Program-made: the position numbers and the translations under genes | Shown: in pieces, positions 43,851-52,460 of the stretch | Layout: each line of letters opens with the position of its first letter | Position numbering within the stretch: position 1 is the stretch's first letter | Notes under the pieces: generated by a model | Told to the model about the DNA's origin: nothing | What the model saw: only the letters and a program-made list of their open reading frames with translations | Databases searched by the model: none | NCBI RefSeq assembly: GCF_000235565.1 | Contig: NC_017527.1 | Location: forward strand, 1,612,001 to 1,676,000 | Direction of reading: 5' to 3' | DNA length: 64,000 nucleotides | From: Methanothrix harundinacea 6Ac | GTDB lineage: Archaea; Halobacteriota; Methanosarcinia; Methanotrichales; Methanotrichaceae

Positions 43851-43913
43851 CTCAAATAGCAACGATTTGAGTATTTCTATTCAAATTCTATAGAGTTGAG
43901 CATATATGCTCAA
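43851..43913. promoter_or_regulatory. Cluster of inverted repeats with TTGAG half-sites
   Basis: CTCAAAT (43851-43857) and ATTTGAG (43865-43871) form one inverted repeat. TTGAGCATATATGCTCAA (43896-43913) is a perfect 18-base palindrome. Both share the half-site TTGAG-[AT]-AT-like. They lie 190-250 bases upstream of the satD start, in otherwise empty DNA, and look like operators for a dimeric regulator. Confidence 0.45.
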
Positions 43914-44044
43914 ATTCCCCGGGCCATCCCCCTCATATATCCTCCGTCCTCAGCGCCTTTCTCGTCTCCTTCCGCCTGGGCCAGCGCAGTCGCGGCGAGC
44001 GACAGCATCAGCAGCGCCAGGACGGCTGAAGGCTTCGATCTCGT
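43910..44044 (-). CDS. Small secreted peptide candidate, copy 2, apparent ACG start
   Basis: A 44-residue frame from ACG 44042-44044. The start R-S-K-P-S-A-V-L-A-L-L-M-L-S and the A-L-A-Q cleavage site match copy 1 closely at both DNA and protein level, including GGAGG 8 bases before the ACG. A TAA precedes it two codons upstream in frame, with CTG between as an alternative start. The tail after the signal is short and different from copy 1. Either a small exported peptide family or two remnants of a larger secreted protein. Confidence 0.4.
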   Translation of the reverse strand, partial: TRSKPSAVLALLMLSLAATALAQAEGDEKGAEDGGYMRGMARGI

Positions 44045-44159
44045 CAGTTACTCCTCCGGTCGAAAGTCTTCGCCCCTGGCGGCAAAAAGTTTTGGGTGGA
44101 AGGGAAGGGACTTGGAATCTGACCGCCAGAATCGCGAGTTGCTTTAGATAAGCATTTGA

Positions 44160-44234
44160 TGGGACAGCGCGGATTTGAACCGCAGTCCAAGCGTCCCAAA
44201 CGCTCGAGGATGGACCAGGCTACCCTACTGTCCC
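44160..44234 (-). tRNA. tRNA-Pro (TGG)
   Basis: On the minus strand the acceptor GGGACAG pairs with CTGTCCC. The anticodon stem GAGCG/CGCTT encloses TTTGGGA with anticodon TGG. The T arm TGCGG-TTCAAAT-CCGCG follows. 75 bases, no intron, no encoded CCA. Confidence 0.95.
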
Positions 44235-44275
44235 GCCCGGGAGGGCTGGACGCCTCGATGGTATTTAACTCTATT

Positions 44276-45412
44276 TCAGATCCCGGCGCCCCTCGATCCC
44301 GCCGGTGGCGCCGGCTCCTCCCCGCCCCTCTCGATCCGCCGGATGAGGTGGAAGGCGGAGAGGCCCCCGAGGAGGGCGAGGAACCAGAGCTGGACGAGGC
44401 GGATGAGGATGGTGACGGCGGCGGCATCGTGGATCGGGACCCCGATGGCGGAGAAGAGGGCGGTCATCAGGATCTCGACGAGGCCGATCCCGCCCGGAAG
44501 GCCGAGGGGCAGGGTCTGAAAGACGATGACGACGGAGTAGACGGCTAAGATGGCGAGGGGCGAGACCTCGACCCCCAGGGACGCGAAGGCCGCGAGGGCG
44601 ACCATCACAAGAGATATCCAGCCGGCGATGGCCCAGGCGAGAGCCTCCAGGATCGCGCCCCTCCTCTCCCGAAGGAGGATCATGCTCTGCATGAACCCGC
44701 TTACAGCCCCGGAGCAGACCTCCCGGTCCAGCTCCCGGCGGAATATCCTCTCCAGGGGACCGACGGCGGCGGCCGCCGTCCTCTGCATCCACCGCTCCTC
44801 AAAGCAGATCCCGACGAAGGCGAAGCCCGCCGATACGGAGAAGACCATCATCCCGAAACATGCGGTGAGGGCCCACCCCGGCACGGCGTGGAGGCGGGTG
44901 ATGTAGCCGATCCCCAGAACCATCCCGAGGATGAAGGGGACGGCGGTGATGATCCGGCTCGCGGCGACGGAGGCGAGGGCAGCGTCGTACCGCCCTCCTC
45001 CGCCGATCCTCGCAAGAAAGTAGGTCCGGGCCGTCTCGCCGGAGAAGCTCCCCGTGGGGATGAGGTTGTTCGCGAAGATGCTGGAGAGGTATATCATGAA
45101 GAGGTCGCCGAAGGAGGCGGAGAGGTCCAGCTCCTCGGCCATCCTCCTCCACGATAGGGCGTTGAATCCGACCATCAGGAGGGAGAGGGCGAGGGCTGCG
45201 GATAAGGCCGCCAGGCTCAGCCCCTCCAGGCTCTCGGCGACCTCCCCGAGGCCGAGGTGGCGGAGGTAGGCGATGTATATCCCCACCCCCAAGAGGACGA
45301 GGGCCGAAGACCTGCTCGCCCTGATCTTGGGGATGGCCGTCTCGCGGTTCACCCTCTTTCCGAGGGCCCGACCCGTTATAAGAGTTCCCTTCGATCTCAT
45401 GTTCTTTACCAT
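44276..45412 (-). CDS. Lysylphosphatidylglycerol-synthetase-type membrane protein (UPF0104)
   Basis: About 378 residues with eight or so membrane helices of the LPG synthase transmembrane/UPF0104 family. Characteristic segments are visible: I-F-A-N-N-L-I-P-T-G-S-F-S-G-E and L-P-G-G-I-G-L-V-E. The archaeal members lack the catalytic aminoacyl-transfer domain and probably flip or transport lipid-linked substrates. ATG 45410-45412 is chosen; ATG 45400 four codons on is also possible. A frame upstream is arginine/glycine-rich and unlikely. It is divergent from the DUF5350 gene. Confidence 0.75.
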   Translation of the reverse strand: MVKNMRSKGTLITGRALGKRVNRETAIPKIRASRSSALVLLGVGIYIAYLRHLGLGEVAESLEGLSLAALSAALALSLLMVGFNALSWRRMAEELDLSASFGDLFMIYLSSIFANNLIPTGSFSGETARTYFLARIGGGGRYDAALASVAASRIITAVPFILGMVLGIGYITRLHAVPGWALTACFGMMVFSVSAGFAFVGICFEERWMQRTAAAAVGPLERIFRRELDREVCSGAVSGFMQSMILLRERRGAILEALAWAIAGWISLVMVALAAFASLGVEVSPLAILAVYSVVIVFQTLPLGLPGGIGLVEILMTALFSAIGVPIHDAAAVTILIRLVQLWFLALLGGLSAFHLIRRIERGGEEPAPPAGSRGAGI

Positions 45413-45566
45413 CCCCCTCCACGAGTCCCCTCTCCCGTCGGCTCCCCACCCTCTCGTCCCCCTACCCCGATCCACCACCTAAATTCCCCTCTTGCCCCCA
45501 CCTTTCCCTCTCCCGCTCCTCCGTTCCTCGAAACCTATTTAAGATCGGTCCCGATAGTTACGGCCC

Positions 45567-45743
45567 ATGGGAAAGACAGGAAGCGTTCAATGGACGAAGA
45601 TCAAGGGAAGAAAAGGACAGATCAGGCAGGTGCCCAACTCCGAGTCGACTCACAAGAACCCCGGGCCCCTCCAGAAGTACACCTCCTCCGGGGCGAGGAG
45701 GAGGAAGATCGCCCGGTCCGCGAAGGCCATAGCCGCCAGGTAA
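45567..45743 (+). CDS. DUF5350 small basic methanogen protein
   Basis: A 58-residue, strongly basic protein starting MGKTGSVQWTKIKGRKGQI, with a middle S-T-H-K-N-P-G-P and a C-terminal G-A-R-R-R-K-I. This matches the methanogen-conserved DUF5350 family. The charge suggests nucleic acid or ribosome binding; that is inference. A TATA box TATTTAAGA lies ~30 bases before ATG 45567. thiI begins 8 bases after its stop. Confidence 0.8.
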   Translation: MGKTGSVQWTKIKGRKGQIRQVPNSESTHKNPGPLQKYTSSGARRRKIARSAKAIAAR

Positions 45744-45751
45744 AGGCCGGC

Positions 45752-46888
45752 ATGGCCTCTTTCGACTCGGTCCTGGTCAGGTACGGCGAGATCGCCCTCA
45801 AGGACCCCTGGACCAGGAAGAGCTGGGAGAGGACCCTCGCCTCCAACATCGTCCACGACCTGAAGGAGGCGGGGATAGATCATCGGGCATCCCTGGAGCG
45901 GGGGAGGATCTTCGTCGAGACCTCAAACCCCAGGGCTCCGGAGATCTTATCGAACGTTTTTGGCGTAGTCTCGACGAGCCCCGTCCGGAGCTGCAAGCCG
46001 GATTTGGGAGCCATCGCCGCCGTCGCCTCGGACCTCGCAGCAGAGCGGAGGCCGAGCTCCTTTGCCATCCGGGCCCGGCGGGGCGGAGGCGGGATATCCA
46101 GCACCGAGATCGCCGTCTTTGTAGGCGACGCCGTCCGGGAGAGGACCGGCGCCGCGGTGGACCTCACCGATCCGGAGGTGGAGATCTTCGTCGAGGCCCG
46201 GGAGGATAAGGTCCTGGTCTTCACTGACGTCGTCCGGGGCGTCGGCGGCCTTCCTCTCGGAAGTCAACCGCGGATGCTCGCCCTCATCTCCGGGGGGATC
46301 GACTCGCCCGTCGCCGCCTGGATGATGATGCGGCGGGGCTGCCCGATATCCCTTCTCTACTTCGACCCCCGGCCTTACGTCCACGCCCTTCCCCAGGCGG
46401 AGAGGTCGGCGGAGGCCCTCCGCCGGTGGACCTCCGGCAGGAGGATCAACTTCATCGGGGTCCCCATCGGGGCAGGCCTCGCTCGGATCGCCGGAGCCGA
46501 GCCCCGGGCCACCTGCCTCCTCTGCCGGCGGCTGATGTACAGGATAGCCGGGATGGTGATGGAGGAGGAGGAGGCCTTCGGCGTCGTCACCGGCTACTCC
46601 CTCGGCCAGGTCGCCTCCCAGACCCCGGCGAACATCATGGCGGAGCAGTCGGGGATCGACCTTCCCATCTACCATCCCCTCATCGCCATGGACAAGTCCG
46701 AGATCACCGACCTCGCCCGGAAGATCGGGACCTACCGGGCGACGGCGGACGCCGGGACCTGCACCGCTGCGCCGAAGAGGCCGATGACCCGGGCCCGGGC
46801 CGAGGAGATCCGGGGGATGGAGGAGGAGCTGGGGCTCGCCGGGATGGCGGCCGAGCTCTTCTCGGAAAGGGAGAGGACGAGGTTTTGA
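45752..46888 (+). CDS. thiI: tRNA 4-thiouridine synthase ThiI
   Basis: 378 residues: an N-terminal ferredoxin-like domain with a V-R-Y-G-E-I-A-L-K start, a THUMP domain, then a PP-loop ATPase S-G-G-I-D-S-P-V-A around residue 180. Cys residues in A-T-C-L-L-C-R-R and D-A-G-T-C-T replace the bacterial rhodanese domain, as in other archaeal ThiI proteins that bind an Fe-S cluster. It activates U8 of tRNA with ATP for sulfur insertion and may also serve thiamine synthesis. The upstream frame overlapping DUF5350 is not used. Confidence 0.9.
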   Translation: MASFDSVLVRYGEIALKDPWTRKSWERTLASNIVHDLKEAGIDHRASLERGRIFVETSNPRAPEILSNVFGVVSTSPVRSCKPDLGAIAAVASDLAAERRPSSFAIRARRGGGGISSTEIAVFVGDAVRERTGAAVDLTDPEVEIFVEAREDKVLVFTDVVRGVGGLPLGSQPRMLALISGGIDSPVAAWMMMRRGCPISLLYFDPRPYVHALPQAERSAEALRRWTSGRRINFIGVPIGAGLARIAGAEPRATCLLCRRLMYRIAGMVMEEEEAFGVVTGYSLGQVASQTPANIMAEQSGIDLPIYHPLIAMDKSEITDLARKIGTYRATADAGTCTAAPKRPMTRARAEEIRGMEEELGLAGMAAELFSERERTRF

Positions 46889-47040
46889 TCTTCGTCCCAC
46901 CGGCCCCGTTAGATCATTTTATTCTCGAATCGGCCGGGCTTTGATCCGGGAGTCGATCTATCCCGGGGTCCGACCAGTCGAAGATCCGGCCTCGATCGAG
47001 GGGAACTGATATCTGGTGGAAGGCGCATAATTGGTGGGAT

Positions 47041-47271
47041 ATGACTATCCAGGGAAGGGCTGGGGGCCTTGCCGTCCTCGGGATCTCCGCCATCCTCTTC
47101 GTCTCCCTCCTCGGGAGCGTGGCGGACGAGGTCTACGAGGAGTCGGGGATAACTTACGAGGAGGGCCACCCCACCGCCTACGGCGGGGTCCAGGGCTGGA
47201 ACCCCCTGAGGTCGCTGGAGGTCGCGGGGAAGATCGCCTTCGGATATCTTGCGAGACTGCTGAAACTCTGA
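47041..47271 (+). CDS. Small membrane or secreted protein
   Basis: 76 residues with one hydrophobic segment at ~8-27 (signal anchor). A short exported part follows with Y-E-E-S-G and G-W-N-P-L, and a C-terminal amphipathic helix. No family is recognised. ATG 47041 follows GGTGGGAT, and the next small gene starts 23 bases after its stop. Confidence 0.55.
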   Translation: MTIQGRAGGLAVLGISAILFVSLLGSVADEVYEESGITYEEGHPTAYGGVQGWNPLRSLEVAGKIAFGYLARLLKL

Positions 47272-47294
47272 CCGCCCGGCGAGGTGATGACGTC

Positions 47295-47459
47295 ATGGGC
47301 AACATATGCGGCTGCTCGATAGACCCCGCCGAGGCCTCCTTCTTTAAGAAGCATCTCCGATGCCTCAGCTGCAGGATAGCCTTTGAGGCCTCCGGGGTCG
47401 TCCTCTTCTGCCCCTTCTGCCCCTTCTGCTGGTCGAGGAAGATCGAGCGGGTGAGGTGA
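47295..47459 (+). CDS. Small Cys-rich zinc-finger-like protein
   Basis: 54 residues with Cys in C-G-C near the start, then C-L-S-C and a repeated C-P-F-C-P-F-C close to the C-terminus. This gives at least two probable metal sites. The tail is basic (R-K-I-E-R-V-R). ATG 47295 follows GGCGAGGTGATGA. It lies just upstream of an arsR gene and, with two other 47-residue Cys-rich proteins in this island, fits a thiol/metal theme. No function is assigned. Confidence 0.55.
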   Translation: MGNICGCSIDPAEASFFKKHLRCLSCRIAFEASGVVLFCPFCPFCWSRKIERVR

Positions 47460-47561
47460 CCTTTCCCCCGTCGACGGCCCCCCCCCCACGGGGTCACGTA
47501 TTTTAAATCGTCTCATGGCGATATGTATATATAGAACTAGATCGTCTCCACCCCCGATACG

Positions 47562-47894
47562 ATGAGACGATCTGCCACCAACTGGCGGGTTAAGATCCTC
47601 GCCGCCCTCTCCGACCCCATCAGGCTCGAGATCATAGAGTTCCTCGGAGGAGAGGAGCGGTGCGTCTGCGAGATCGTCCCCGCCTTCGGCCGGGCGCAGT
47701 CCACCATCTCCAAGCACCTATCGATCCTGAATGAGGCGGGGATACTGGAGAGGAGGATCGACGGGAAGCGGACCCTCTACAGGGTCAAAAACCCCAGGCT
47801 CTTCGACCTCTTACGAGAGGTGGACTCCCTCGCCCTGGAGGAGATATCCGAGCTGAAGAAGGCGGAGTCGGTCCTGATGGACTGTGTAAAATAA
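47562..47894 (+). CDS. arsR: ArsR-family metalloregulator
   Basis: A 110-residue winged-helix repressor. The metal-sensing C-V-C-E is in alpha-3 at residues ~34-37 (arsenite/antimonite type), then a helix-turn-helix with A-Q-S-T-I-S-K-H-L-S-I-L and a beta-wing I-D-G-K-R-T-L-Y. Binding of As(III) would release it from DNA. AT-rich sequence TATGTATATATAGAAC at ~47523-47538 is the likely promoter. It precedes the permease gene by 70 bases and probably controls it. Confidence 0.92.
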   Translation: MRRSATNWRVKILAALSDPIRLEIIEFLGGEERCVCEIVPAFGRAQSTISKHLSILNEAGILERRIDGKRTLYRVKNPRLFDLLREVDSLALEEISELKKAESVLMDCVK

Positions 47895-47964
47895 GATATA
47901 AATTTAAGGGGTTGGCATAAATTAACGGAGCTTTCACCCGCCAAAGATCTCAGGGAGTGATCCT

Positions 47965-49038
47965 CTGAATCCGGAGCTCTTTTCCGCCCTGGAGGCGGGG
48001 TTTTCTGCCCTGATGGAGTACCTCTCGGCCCACGTTCTGACATGCCTCATACCGGCCTTCTTCATCGCAGGGGCTATAGCCGCCCTCCTCCAGAGGGAGG
48101 CGGTCCTGAAGTACTTCGGAAAGGACGCCCCCAAGTGGCTCTGCTACTCCGTCGCCTCCACCTCCGGGACTATCCTCGCCGTCTGCAGCTGTACTATACT
48201 TCCGATGTTTGCGGGGATCCACCGCCGGGGCGCCGGGATCGGTCCCGCCACGGCCTTCCTCTTCGCAGGCCCCGCCATCAACCTCCTGGCCGTCGTCCTG
48301 ACGGCCCGGGTCCTGGGGCTGGAGCTGGGGGCTGCCCGGATCGCCGCCGCCGTCTCGGTCTCCGTCCTCATCGGCCTCATCATGGCCGCCATCTTCGATA
48401 GAGGATCCGAGGACCAAGAGGCTGCCCCCTGTCCGGCTCCTTCACCATCAGCCGAGGCAGGCCTGGAGAGGCCGGGGTACATACCCCCGATCTTCGTCGG
48501 CCTCCTCGTCGCCGTCCTCCTCGCCGCCACCTCCGGCCTCGCCCTCGGGGCGAAGGCGGCGATCGTCTCGATCCTGGTCCTGGCCTCGGGGTGGCTCCTC
48601 AGCGCCCGCTTCACCGATCTGGAGAAGGCCTCCTTCTTCGGGGAGACCTGGTGGCTTACGAGGAGGATCTTCCCCCTGTTGCTCGTCGGGACCTTCATCA
48701 CCGGGGTCATAGGCTACTATCTGCCCGTGGACCTGATAAGGACGGTCTTCGGCGAGAGCGACTTTGCGGCCTGCTTTGTAGCCTCGCTGATGGGGGCCCT
48801 CCTCTACATGCCGACCCTGCTCGAGGTTCCGATCGTGGGGACGATGTTCGGCTACTCCTCGGGGGCGATGGCCCCCGGCCCCGCCCTCTCCCTCCTCCTC
48901 GCCGGCCCCTCCATGAGCCTGCCGAGTATGATCGTCATCTGGAGGATCATCGGATCGAAGAGGGCGTCCGTCTACATCTCCCTCGTCATCCTCCTCTCGA
49001 CGGTGATGGGGATGATTTATGGGATGGTGGCGGCGTGA
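47965..49038 (+). CDS. Permease of DUF318/YraQ type, apparent CTG start
   Basis: About 357 residues with eight to ten membrane helices. V-L-K-Y-F-G and the motif V-C-S-C-T-I-L-P-M-F-A-G are hallmarks of this permease family, in which the Cys pair is important for arsenic or thiol-metal transport. ATG 48013 is in frame, but an amphipathic leader common in the family lies upstream. CTG 47965-47967 follows GGGAG (47953-47957) by 7 bases and supplies it. Position behind arsR suggests export of arsenical or a related metalloid. Confidence 0.85.
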   Translation: MNPELFSALEAGFSALMEYLSAHVLTCLIPAFFIAGAIAALLQREAVLKYFGKDAPKWLCYSVASTSGTILAVCSCTILPMFAGIHRRGAGIGPATAFLFAGPAINLLAVVLTARVLGLELGAARIAAAVSVSVLIGLIMAAIFDRGSEDQEAAPCPAPSPSAEAGLERPGYIPPIFVGLLVAVLLAATSGLALGAKAAIVSILVLASGWLLSARFTDLEKASFFGETWWLTRRIFPLLLVGTFITGVIGYYLPVDLIRTVFGESDFAACFVASLMGALLYMPTLLEVPIVGTMFGYSSGAMAPGPALSLLLAGPSMSLPSMIVIWRIIGSKRASVYISLVILLSTVMGMIYGMVAA

Positions 49039-49161
49039 TTATGTTTCATAACTGTTGGGAAAAAAACCCGACCGCCGCTTAAGTTGGCATCGATAAATGT
49101 ACCGCCCCTCTCCCTGAATCAATGGGCGGGGGACAGGATAAATTCGTCTGGAGTGGGAAAA

Positions 49162-49728
49162 ATGAAGAAAAAAAGCTTTGGATTTGGAGGGCTTCTGGCA
49201 GCCGCCCTCATCGTCATGCTGGCAGGGGTGGCGGCGGCGGGGACGATCTCCCCGGCCCTGGTATTGGACACCTATATGGATGCCGAAGAGGAGGACGAGG
49301 CCTTCGCCGACGGAGATACTTTGTGGGCCACCTCCCAGGACGGCGATCCGGTGAGGATAGCCTTCCTCGTATTCAAGGAGATGGTGATGCTCGCAGACCA
49401 GATCGAATCCGGGGAGCTCAGGGTCCGCGTCAACGAGGTCGAGGCCCCGGGAGAGGTGACCCTCTACTTCTACGATATGGCGGTCCTCGATTCGGAGACC
49501 TGGGCCGACCTACCGTCGTATGACGAGGAGCCCCTCGCCACCATCAAGATCGAGAAGGAGGGGTGGGCATCCTGGGACGCCACGTCTCTTGTGAAGAAGG
49601 CAGCCGAAGAGTGCAGCGAGGGCTGCCCCTTCACCGCGGTGCTGGTGGCGGAAGGCGACGCCTCCATAGGTTTTGCCTCCATGGAAGGGTCTGAAGACGA
49701 TAAGGCGGTTTTGGAGTACATCGCCTGA
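49162..49728 (+). CDS. Secreted DNRLRE/DUF-type beta-sandwich protein
   Basis: 188 residues with a classic signal peptide (MKKKSFGFGG then a hydrophobic core ending A-A-A-G). The mature part has a D-T-Y-M-D start, L-R-V-R-V-N-E-V, W-A-S-W-D-A-T-S-L-V and a late A-S-I-G-F-A-S-M-E-G strand. This resembles the DNRLRE type of carbohydrate-active or surface beta-sandwich domains; weak assignment. Two Cys (E-C-S-E-G-C) may form a disulfide. ATG 49162 is preferred over the TTG 49084 frame. It sits inside the redox island. Confidence 0.6.
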   Translation: MKKKSFGFGGLLAAALIVMLAGVAAAGTISPALVLDTYMDAEEEDEAFADGDTLWATSQDGDPVRIAFLVFKEMVMLADQIESGELRVRVNEVEAPGEVTLYFYDMAVLDSETWADLPSYDEEPLATIKIEKEGWASWDATSLVKKAAEECSEGCPFTAVLVAEGDASIGFASMEGSEDDKAVLEYIA

Positions 49729-49824
49729 AGCCCCTAGGCCAGGATCCCAATGGTAAAATGATAGAGCGAGATGGCGGGGCATCTCCCTCCCTCCCGCCAT
49801 CCGAAATTTTATTATCGAGGATTG

Positions 49825-50916
49825 ATGTCTCCAGTCCGCACTCTCCGGCGGGGGAAGGGCGCCCTTCTCGCCCTGGCCTTATACCTCATCATAGCATCAG
49901 CGGCCGCCGCCAGCGGAAGCTCCGAGGCGATCCTGATCACCTCCCCCGGGTGCAGCAAGTGCGCCGCCGCGGGCAGGGTCCTCGATGAGGTCATCGGCGG
50001 TTATCCCGGCTACACCATCCGGGAGGAGATCTTCTACAGCGAAGAGGGGCGGCGGATCATCAGGGAGACGAAGGCGAAGGATATGCCCTCGATCGTCATC
50101 GGCTCCCACGTCATCGGCTATCGGGACTACGAAGGAGATGAGCGGAAGCTCGAGGAGATGGTCAGGTCGGCTCTGGACGGCGAGGCAGCTCCCGCCCCCG
50201 CCGAGGAGGATCACGACCTCATCTCCCTCGAGGGCGTCTCGATCTCGTCGGCAGCGGCGGTCCTGGCGGCGGGGCTGATCGCCGGGTTCAACCCCTGCCT
50301 CCTGGCGGTCCTGGTATTCCTAGCCAGCATGACCCTCTCGCGATCCGGAAGGAGGCGAGATCTGGCGGTGATGGTCGGGTTCTTCTGCCTCGGCATCTTC
50401 GTCATGTACTACCTCTTCGGTCTGGGGCTCTTCCGGCTCTTCTCGATTCCGAGCTTTGAGGCGAGCTTCCGGCTGATTCTCACCCTCCTCCTCCTCGTCC
50501 TGGGAGCCACCCAGATCGAGGACGCAAGGAGGCTTCACCGGGGTGGGATCTCCCTCTTCAAGGCCGAGTGGGCCCTGGGATACTTCAAAAAGTCCCTGGA
50601 GAGGTACAGCATCCTCTCCTACTTCCTAATAGGGGCCCTCTTCTCCCTCGTAAAGGCTCCCTGCGTCGGGGCTGTCTACATAGCCATCATAGGCATAATC
50701 CAGTCCCAGGGGTACGCCTCGGCGGGGACGGTATACCTCCTCCTGTACAACTTAGGCGTCGTACTTCCGGTGATGATCCTCGGGATGGTGATAGCCCTGG
50801 GGATGTCCCCCGACCAGGTCGACAGGTTCAGGCACGAGCACCGGGTAGCCATCCGGCTCGTCACCGGCCTCACCCTGGCGGGGCTTGCGCCCCTGATTTG
50901 GTGGCAGATATTGTGA
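49825..50916 (+). CDS. Glutaredoxin-like domain fused to CcdA-type membrane protein
   Basis: 363 residues. A signal sequence (~12-30) precedes a thioredoxin-fold domain with C43-S-K-C46 and M-P-S-I-V-I-G (cis-Pro loop). Six membrane helices follow with paired Cys in F-N-P-C-L and K-A-P-C-V-G, as in CcdA/DsbD. Electrons would pass from cytoplasmic thiols through the membrane Cys pair to the extracytoplasmic CxxC. ATG 49825 follows GAGG. It leads directly (17 bases) into an exported rhodanese gene, a probable partner. Confidence 0.85.
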   Translation: MSPVRTLRRGKGALLALALYLIIASAAAASGSSEAILITSPGCSKCAAAGRVLDEVIGGYPGYTIREEIFYSEEGRRIIRETKAKDMPSIVIGSHVIGYRDYEGDERKLEEMVRSALDGEAAPAPAEEDHDLISLEGVSISSAAAVLAAGLIAGFNPCLLAVLVFLASMTLSRSGRRRDLAVMVGFFCLGIFVMYYLFGLGLFRLFSIPSFEASFRLILTLLLLVLGATQIEDARRLHRGGISLFKAEWALGYFKKSLERYSILSYFLIGALFSLVKAPCVGAVYIAIIGIIQSQGYASAGTVYLLLYNLGVVLPVMILGMVIALGMSPDQVDRFRHEHRVAIRLVTGLTLAGLAPLIWWQIL

Positions 50917-50933
50917 TTTTCCTTTGAGATTAG

Positions 50934-52400
50934 ATGGATACTATAAAGACAGAGGTGTTATTTTTGAACAAGATGCTTCATGATATGAAGGAAGACGGCA
51001 AAGAGATCAGAAGAGAGGCCTTTTCTTCGGACCCGCTGATGGGAGGGCCGTTCCTGGGAGTCCCCCGCCGAAGGACGGCTACGCCGAAGACGACCTTAGG
51101 TCGGTCCCCCGGCTTAAGGCGTATCTTCGGTCTCAAGGGGTCTTCAGCTGTGGTCATCGTTCTATTGGCCCTGGGAGTCCCCCTTGCCCCCGCCAACGCC
51201 GGCTGTGACTTCTGCATAGACTACTCCAAGCCCTACGACTCTCAGGTGGCCGCTCTGACGGGATCATCCAATAGCCCTCCATCCAATAACCCTGCGAATA
51301 ACCCCTCCTCCGAAAAACCAGATAGCGAAGGGATAAGAGCCTTTCTGATACCCATGTCCGAGGTCTCGGAGGACGACCTGATCCTGGACATCAGCCCCGA
51401 GGCTGACGAGTACCTCGAGGGGGCCTTAAGCGTCAACTACGAGGAGTTCGTCACGAGAGACGGACGGATCAGGACCACTTCGGAGATCGCCGAGATCCTG
51501 GGGAACGCTGGCATTTCGAGGGACGATGCGGTGGTCATATACGGCGAGTGCCTCCCCTGCGGCGGCGGACCTGTCCCGGCCACCTTCACCTACTGGCTCT
51601 TGAAGTATCTCGGCCACGAGAATGTCCGGATCCTGGACGGCAACATCGACGACTGGAAGGCGGCGGGCCTTGCCACCAGCGGAGCTCCGGCGACGAGGCC
51701 TGCTGTGGATTACGTACCCCAGGAGAACCCCGATCTCCTCGCCACGTATGACTACGTCAAGAGCGGAAAAGCCCAGATCGTGGATGGGAGGGCCGCCGAG
51801 GCGGCAGACCCGGCGTCGATACCAGGCTCTGTCAACATCCCTGCAGAAACGATCCTCGAGGGCGAGAAGATAAAAGGGGCGGAGGATCTGGAGGCGATCT
51901 TCAAAGATCTGAGGAAGGACCGGCCGGTGGTCGTCTATACCAACACCGGGGTGAATGGGGCCGTCTTCTGGTTCGTCCTGGAGATGATGGGCTACGACGC
52001 CGTCCTCTACTCCTGGAGGGACTGGCTGGAGAACCAGCCTCCCCTAGAGCTCCGCCTGGTGGAGGTGTTGGCAGATCCAAACCCCGTCAAGGCCGGCGGA
52101 TCCGTTGGGATAACGGCCGCCTTCAGCGAGGTTCGGGCCCGAGTTGTTAGGATCGGCTCTTCGGCCTCCCCTTCCTCCGAAGACCTTCAGCCCGTCCTGA
52201 AGTTCACCGCCATCTTCACCAGCCGCGACGGGACGGAGGCGGGAAGGACAAGCCTCCAGCAGACAGCTGAGGGCAGATACACCGGGGTCTGGGTGGCGGA
52301 TGTGGATCCCGGGATCTATAGCCTGGACATCATAGGTTCTCGGTCCGGCTCTGCCGGATACGTCCGGAGCGTCTTGGATCTTGAGGTCACCGACGGATAA
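50934..52400 (+). CDS. Exported two-domain rhodanese with C-terminal beta domain
   Basis: 488 residues. A long basic N-terminus is followed by a signal-type segment (A-V-V-I-V-L-L-A-L-G-V). Two rhodanese domains come next: the first has the active-loop-like Y-G-E-C-L-P-C-G-G-G, the second has Y-T-N-T-G-V-N without Cys. A beta-sandwich tail of ~110 residues follows. A TATA-like CTATAAAG at 50941-50948 lies inside the first codons, so ATG 50973 or 50985 may be the true start. It probably transfers sulfane sulfur or handles thiols outside the cell. Confidence 0.75.
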   Translation: MDTIKTEVLFLNKMLHDMKEDGKEIRREAFSSDPLMGGPFLGVPRRRTATPKTTLGRSPGLRRIFGLKGSSAVVIVLLALGVPLAPANAGCDFCIDYSKPYDSQVAALTGSSNSPPSNNPANNPSSEKPDSEGIRAFLIPMSEVSEDDLILDISPEADEYLEGALSVNYEEFVTRDGRIRTTSEIAEILGNAGISRDDAVVIYGECLPCGGGPVPATFTYWLLKYLGHENVRILDGNIDDWKAAGLATSGAPATRPAVDYVPQENPDLLATYDYVKSGKAQIVDGRAAEAADPASIPGSVNIPAETILEGEKIKGAEDLEAIFKDLRKDRPVVVYTNTGVNGAVFWFVLEMMGYDAVLYSWRDWLENQPPLELRLVEVLADPNPVKAGGSVGITAAFSEVRARVVRIGSSASPSSEDLQPVLKFTAIFTSRDGTEAGRTSLQQTAEGRYTGVWVADVDPGIYSLDIIGSRSGSAGYVRSVLDLEVTDG

Positions 52401-52460
52401 ATAGGATCATGTACGATATCCCATGAAGGCTTGGGAGCCGAGGCGAGGATGGTGGAAGCT

